DNA of 64,000 bases. Source: Nitrospira sp. GTDB lineage: Bacteria; Nitrospirota; Nitrospiria; Nitrospirales; Nitrospiraceae. Every line of letters begins with the position of its first letter. Position 1 is the stretch's first letter. The stretch lies in NCBI GenBank assembly GCA_030123605.1, contig CP126123.1, positions 372,001-436,000 on the forward strand. The letters run 5' to 3'. Position numbers and translations under genes: made by a program. This document shows, piece after piece, positions 60,398 to 64,000 of the stretch. The notes beneath the pieces are model-generated. The model saw nothing but the letters and a program-made list of their open reading frames with translations. It searched no databases and was not told where the DNA came from.

Positions 60398-61950
60398 CCA
60401 GACGGCCACGAACGCGGCAAGGCCCCGTGTGCCTTCGGATCGTCCTGGTTTATTTGCTGTCGCACCTCGTCGTTGCCGGAGCCCTGTGGGGGCAGGAGCT
60501 GTCGTCTTCTGCCGCCTATCATCCGATGGTCGCGGCGGTGCATGTCCACAGTACCGCCAGCACCGGCACCTTGACCCTCGAAGCCCTGGCCGAGCGCGCC
60601 GAACGTCTTGGGATCGACGCGATCTTGCTGACCGAGAACCTCGTCCTGCGGTACGAGTATGGGCTCAGACCATTCGAACAGTCGGTGAAGGTGCAACGGT
60701 CCTTTCCCTCGCTTGCGATGTACGGCATCGGACGGTATTTGCGGGAGGTGGCGGCGGTACAAGCAAGACATCCCACGGTGTTGTTGATTCCCGGTGTCGA
60801 AGTGGCGCCCCACTACTATTGGACCGGCTCGTTGTTCGGCCGCAACCTCACCATGCACGACGCCCAACGCAACCTGCTCATCTTCGGTCTGATGAATGAA
60901 GCGGCCTATCGCACTCTGCCGGCTCTGGGTAACGAGGAGAGTTATGGAACGGATCGTCGGTGGTTTGCTGGACTGCTTCCGGTCCTGCTGTTCGGCTCAG
61001 CCATCTGGATGGGCTACCCTCGATCACGCTCCGGTCTCGTCAATCATACGGCAAACAGAAGAAGCGGCGTCACCATCGGCTTGGCCTTGTTGATGATGGT
61101 GGTCTCCGGGATATTGTTGTACAACGCCTGGCCGCTGAGGGAGCCGGCCTTCAGCCAGTACGATGAGGACCTTGGATTCAGGCCCTATCAGGCGTTGATC
61201 GGCAGGGTCGCGTTGCAAGGAGCGGTGGCGTTGTGGTCGTTGCCGGAAGCCAAGGATTTTCGGACCGTCTCGTTCGGTCCCCTGGGAACCGTGACCATCA
61301 AGACCGATCCCCATCCGGACGCGCTGATGCTCACAGAGGGTTATGCGGGCTTCGGCGGTCTTTATCAGGAAGCGCGGTCGGCTCAGGTTCCCGGTGGGAT
61401 CTGGGATCAACTCATCAATCTATACCAAACCAAACAACGGCCGCAACGTCCTGCCATGGTCGGCGAGATCGCCTTTCACAGTCCGGACCACGCCGAGAAA
61501 GAACTCGATCAGGTGTTGACCGTCTTGTGGGTGCAACAGCGCACGCCGGAAGGGATTCTGGATGCGCTCAGACAGGGGCGTGCCTATGCCGTCGAGCGTT
61601 ATGCGAAGGGGTTTCGTCTGCAACTGGATGAATTTCAAATCAACACCGATTCGTCGCCCTTCCGGACGACGGTCGGGTCCGTGGTCCGCCGCATCGGCGC
61701 TGAACCGGTACGCATCCTGGTCCGTCTTTCGGCCACGGATCAGGCAGCCCATCCCGTCACCTTGCGGGTGATTCGATCGGGGCAGGTCCTTGCGACAAAC
61801 AAAGGCCGGACGCCGTTGGAGTTTCAGATGACGGACGAGACAATCACGCCGGATCAGCCGGCGGCCTATCGTCTCGAAGCGGCGGGCGGCGGGGTGGGGG
61901 AGTTATTGAGTAATCCGATCTATATCGAACCGTTCCGGGGGCAGGGCTGA
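60391..61950 (+). CDS. membrane protein with a PHP phosphoesterase-like domain split by a transmembrane hairpin
   Basis: A 519-residue protein. TM1 is residues 16-34 after a basic N-terminus. PHP-type motifs follow: HVHST (51-55), LTEN (80-83, where TDH is usual), LLIPGVEV (131-138) and an H at 156. Then TM2 (191-209), a short basic loop (RSRSG...NRRSG) and TM3 (227-247). The later part has FHSPDHAEKELDQVL and a C-terminal segment TPEGILDALRQGRAYAVE that matches the ends of PHP proteins. Both halves are then on the same, probably periplasmic, side. PHP proteins are metal phosphoesterases; some, such as CpsB, dephosphorylate tyrosine kinases of capsule loci, but those are cytoplasmic. Function unknown. 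Confidence 0.7.
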   Translation: MVTRRPRTRQGPVCLRIVLVYLLSHLVVAGALWGQELSSSAAYHPMVAAVHVHSTASTGTLTLEALAERAERLGIDAILLTENLVLRYEYGLRPFEQSVKVQRSFPSLAMYGIGRYLREVAAVQARHPTVLLIPGVEVAPHYYWTGSLFGRNLTMHDAQRNLLIFGLMNEAAYRTLPALGNEESYGTDRRWFAGLLPVLLFGSAIWMGYPRSRSGLVNHTANRRSGVTIGLALLMMVVSGILLYNAWPLREPAFSQYDEDLGFRPYQALIGRVALQGAVALWSLPEAKDFRTVSFGPLGTVTIKTDPHPDALMLTEGYAGFGGLYQEARSAQVPGGIWDQLINLYQTKQRPQRPAMVGEIAFHSPDHAEKELDQVLTVLWVQQRTPEGILDALRQGRAYAVERYAKGFRLQLDEFQINTDSSPFRTTVGSVVRRIGAEPVRILVRLSATDQAAHPVTLRVIRSGQVLATNKGRTPLEFQMTDETITPDQPAAYRLEAAGGGVGELLSNPIYIEPFRGQG

Positions 61951-61951
61951 G

Positions 61952-62665
61952 ATGTTGGTGACGATTCATCAACCGCAGTTTCTTCCCTGGCTGGGCTACC
62001 TCGCCAAGATCGACCAAGCGGATCTCTTCGTGGCGCTGGACAATGTGCAGTTCAAGAAAAACGAATGGCAGAATCGAAACCGGGTCCGTACGGCTCAAGG
62101 CCAGCAATGGCTCACGGTGCCGGTCCTCCACCGTTTCGGTCAGCGGGTGAACGAGGTCGGCATCAATACCACGGTGAATTGGAAAGCGCGACACCTGCGC
62201 GCGCTGGAGCTGCATTACGCGCGCGCCCGTTATCGAGAGCCTTACCTCAGTGAACTGCGCGATCTGTATGATGCACCTTGGACGAACCTGAGCGAACTCA
62301 ACTTGGCCGTCCTGCGCTGGCTGATGCGATCGTTCCACATCACGACCCCGATCCGTCTCGCGTCGGCCTATGACCTGCGGGAGGAGGCTACCGATCGCCT
62401 CATCGATATCTGCCTCACCGTCGGAGCCGATCGGTACCTCTGCGGTCCGGGAGCCGAGGCGTATATGGACCGACCACGTTTTCTGGCCTCCGGGCTTCGG
62501 CTGGAAATACAGTATTTTTATCATCCCTTCTACGTACAATGTTACGATCCGTTCATGCCAGCTCTGTCGGCCATCGATCTTCTTTTCTGCCATGGATCGG
62601 AAGCAGGAACGCTCTTGCGGCAGGCACGGCAGACGCAGGATGCGCGGGCGGCGATCGAAGCGTGA
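61952..62665 (+). CDS. WbqC family protein
   Basis: A 237-residue soluble protein of the WbqC/DUF family seen in polysaccharide clusters. The start VTIHQPQFLPWLGYLAKIDQ and ALDNVQFKKNEWQNRNRVRT are the family signatures; DLYDAPWTNLSELNLAV follows. Its biochemical function is unsettled, though it often sits beside DegT aminotransferases and modification enzymes in sugar-biosynthesis regions, as here. It starts 1 base after the previous stop. Confidence 0.85.
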   Translation: MLVTIHQPQFLPWLGYLAKIDQADLFVALDNVQFKKNEWQNRNRVRTAQGQQWLTVPVLHRFGQRVNEVGINTTVNWKARHLRALELHYARARYREPYLSELRDLYDAPWTNLSELNLAVLRWLMRSFHITTPIRLASAYDLREEATDRLIDICLTVGADRYLCGPGAEAYMDRPRFLASGLRLEIQYFYHPFYVQCYDPFMPALSAIDLLFCHGSEAGTLLRQARQTQDARAAIEA

Positions 62666-62676
62666 GGGAGGACGGA

Positions 62677-63321
62677 ATGGGACAGCGATCGGTCGACCCT
62701 ATGCGGATCCTGGCGCTCGGTGCTCACCCGGACGATATCGAGGCCGGGTGCGGCGGCACGCTCGTCAAGTATGCCCAGAACGGGCACAGAATCTTCCTGA
62801 TGATCATGACCGACGGCAGTCAAGGCGCCTCGTCGAAAATCCGCAAACGCGAGCAGGTCCAAGCGGCCCGGCTGCTCTGCGCGGAGAAGATCTATTGGGG
62901 AGGATATCCCGACACGGAAGTGCCACTCGACCGTGAGGTGATCCAGAAGGTGGAACGGGTCGTCGATGCGGTCAAGCCGCATTTCATCTTCGTCAACTAC
63001 CACGACGACACCCATCAGGATCACCGGCATCTCGCCGTCAGCACCGTGACGGCCACGCGCTACACCAAGAACGTGTTGTTCTATGAGGGCCCCACCACGC
63101 AGAATTTCGCGCCGACCGTGTTCGTGGACATCGACCAGGTGCTTGAAGAAAAGGTCGCCGCGATTCAGGCCCATACCTCGCAGGTCAAAAAGACCAACAT
63201 CGAAGATGTGAGCATCGTCGATGTGATCCGTTCCGCGGCCCATTTCCGCGGCATTCAAGGACGCGTCAAAAACGCCGAGGGTTTTATTCCGCTGCGCCTG
63301 TTCATTAATATCGACCCGTGA
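62677..63321 (+). CDS. PIG-L/LmbE family deacetylase
   Basis: A 214-residue zinc deacetylase. The metal motif is AHPDDIEAGCGG (residues 16-27), and NYHDDTHQDHRHLA carries the third ligand. PIG-L members remove an acetyl group from GlcNAc-linked substrates, for example the lipid-linked or nucleotide-linked sugar. It starts at the ATG 62677 with GGAGG upstream; the longer frame from 62539 is ignored because it overlaps the previous gene without support. Confidence 0.9.
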   Translation: MGQRSVDPMRILALGAHPDDIEAGCGGTLVKYAQNGHRIFLMIMTDGSQGASSKIRKREQVQAARLLCAEKIYWGGYPDTEVPLDREVIQKVERVVDAVKPHFIFVNYHDDTHQDHRHLAVSTVTATRYTKNVLFYEGPTTQNFAPTVFVDIDQVLEEKVAAIQAHTSQVKKTNIEDVSIVDVIRSAAHFRGIQGRVKNAEGFIPLRLFINIDP

Positions 63322-63325
63322 TGCG

Positions 63326-64000
63326 ATGCCGATGATCCCGCACTCCAGACCCACCTTGGGACCGGAAGAAATCCGTGCCGTCGCCGACGTGCTGCGATCC
63401 GGGCAGGTGGCCGAAGGCCCGGCGGTCGCGCAGTTCGAGCGGGGCATGGCGGCCTATTTCGGCCTGCGAGGCGGCGTCGCCGTCGCTTCCGGCACGGTTG
63501 CGCTGGAAGTCGCGTTGCGTGCGCTCGGGGTCGCGCACGGCGACAATGTCATTCTCCCCAGTTACGTCTGCTCGGCCCCCTGGCTGGCGGTGCAGCGTGT
63601 CGGCGCGCAAGCCAGAATCGTGGACATCGATCCGGTGACCTACAATCTGGATCCGCAGAAAGTCCGCAAGGCACGTACGTCGCGGACACGCGCGGTGATC
63701 GTTCCGCACCTGTTCGGGTTGCCGGCGGACCTCACGTCATTGCAATCCCTGGGCATTCCCCTGATCGAGGATTGCGCACAGACCTTGGGCGCCACAGAGC
63801 AGGGGCGCGCGGTCGGCACGGTCGGCCTGCTGACCGTCTGTTCGTTCTACGCCACCAAGCTCCTCTGCACCGGAGAGGGCGGGATGGTGTTGTCCAACGA
63901 CGAGGTGTTGCTCGAACGGGCGCGTGCGCTTCGCGAGTATGATCAGGCACCGTCGCTCAATGCCGCGGCCTTCAACTGCAAGATGACGGATCTGCAGGCG
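63326..64000 (+). CDS. DegT/DnrJ/EryC1/StrS aminotransferase, cut by the window edge
   Basis: The first 225 residues of a PLP aminotransferase for nucleotide sugars or their ketones. SRPTLGPEEIRAVADVL at the N-terminus, VASGTVALEVALRAL, PSYVCSAPW, the IEDCAQTLGA segment and FYATKLLCTGEGG with the PLP lysine at K178 are typical. It starts 4 bases after the deacetylase stop and continues beyond base 64000. It probably makes an amino sugar that the PIG-L and WbqC products act on or with. Confidence 0.9.
   Translation, partial: MPMIPHSRPTLGPEEIRAVADVLRSGQVAEGPAVAQFERGMAAYFGLRGGVAVASGTVALEVALRALGVAHGDNVILPSYVCSAPWLAVQRVGAQARIVDIDPVTYNLDPQKVRKARTSRTRAVIVPHLFGLPADLTSLQSLGIPLIEDCAQTLGATEQGRAVGTVGLLTVCSFYATKLLCTGEGGMVLSNDEVLLERARALREYDQAPSLNAAAFNCKMTDLQA

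Noticed and set aside
1..64000. CRISPR arrays, rRNA genes or insertion sequences
   Set aside because: No regularly spaced repeats, no rRNA-like sequence and no transposase were seen on either strand.

Overview
The window is about 64 kb of GC-rich, densely coding chromosomal DNA from a Gram-negative bacterium. It holds roughly 66 protein genes, one tRNA, no rRNA, no insertion sequence and no CRISPR array. The organism is most likely a Nitrospira-type member of the Nitrospirota. This is an inference from overall gene style and content (a CcmI-like cytochrome c maturation protein, HemX/CcsA next to hemA, a CobA-HemD fusion, short EF-Ts, Wza/Wzc/Wzx/Wzy exopolysaccharide genes); no lineage-defining marker such as nitrite oxidoreductase lies in the window.

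Region 1 (1-9.9 kb) is a mosaic of small housekeeping genes on both strands: a cut-off gene end, a J-domain-like protein, a radical SAM enzyme, PhzF, a zinc oxidoreductase, a CBS-pair protein, MoaB, a thioredoxin-like ferredoxin, a gamma-glutamylcyclotransferase-like protein, a Rieske protein, an HNH nuclease, a CcmI-like protein, precorrin-2 dehydrogenase and a thiamine-binding protein. Several of its gaps hold two families of short degenerate inverted repeats.

Region 2 (9.9-20.5 kb) is almost entirely minus strand. In transcription order it carries an YggX-like protein, two bifunctional-nuclease paralogues, rplM-rpsI with a clear terminator, argC-argJ, rpsB-tsf-pyrH-frr, alr and a DUF4403 protein. 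Two promoter calls here fix start codons.

Region 3 (20.6-39.1 kb) is mainly plus strand. It has tRNA-Leu(CAA), a secreted protein with a near-consensus promoter and a terminator, TusA, a divergent RsmI-family methyltransferase on the minus strand, and then a tetrapyrrole operon (HemX/CcsA, hemA, hemC, cobA/hemD, a CBS protein, hemB). It continues into ribF, tilS, hpt, ftsH, folP, glmM and comEC.

Region 4 (39.3-64 kb, running off the right end) is one long plus-strand exopolysaccharide locus. It opens with a small ribbon-helix-helix-like protein and an HD-GYP phosphodiesterase, then a Wza-like export lipoprotein, a Wzc-like tyrosine autokinase, a Wzy-like polymerase and a Wzx-like flippase. 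After these come eight glycosyltransferases, three methyltransferases, AsnB, a small membrane protein, a membrane protein with a PHP domain apparently split by a transmembrane hairpin, WbqC, a PIG-L deacetylase and a DegT aminotransferase cut by the window edge. Together they describe a Wzx/Wzy-dependent polymer pathway, probably under c-di-GMP and tyrosine-phosphorylation control. The enzyme that loads the first sugar on the lipid carrier is not in the window. The most unusual items are the split PHP membrane protein, the regulatory head of this locus, the intergenic repeats, and several enzymes with altered signature motifs (HemB, RsmI-like, TusA-like, J-domain-like).
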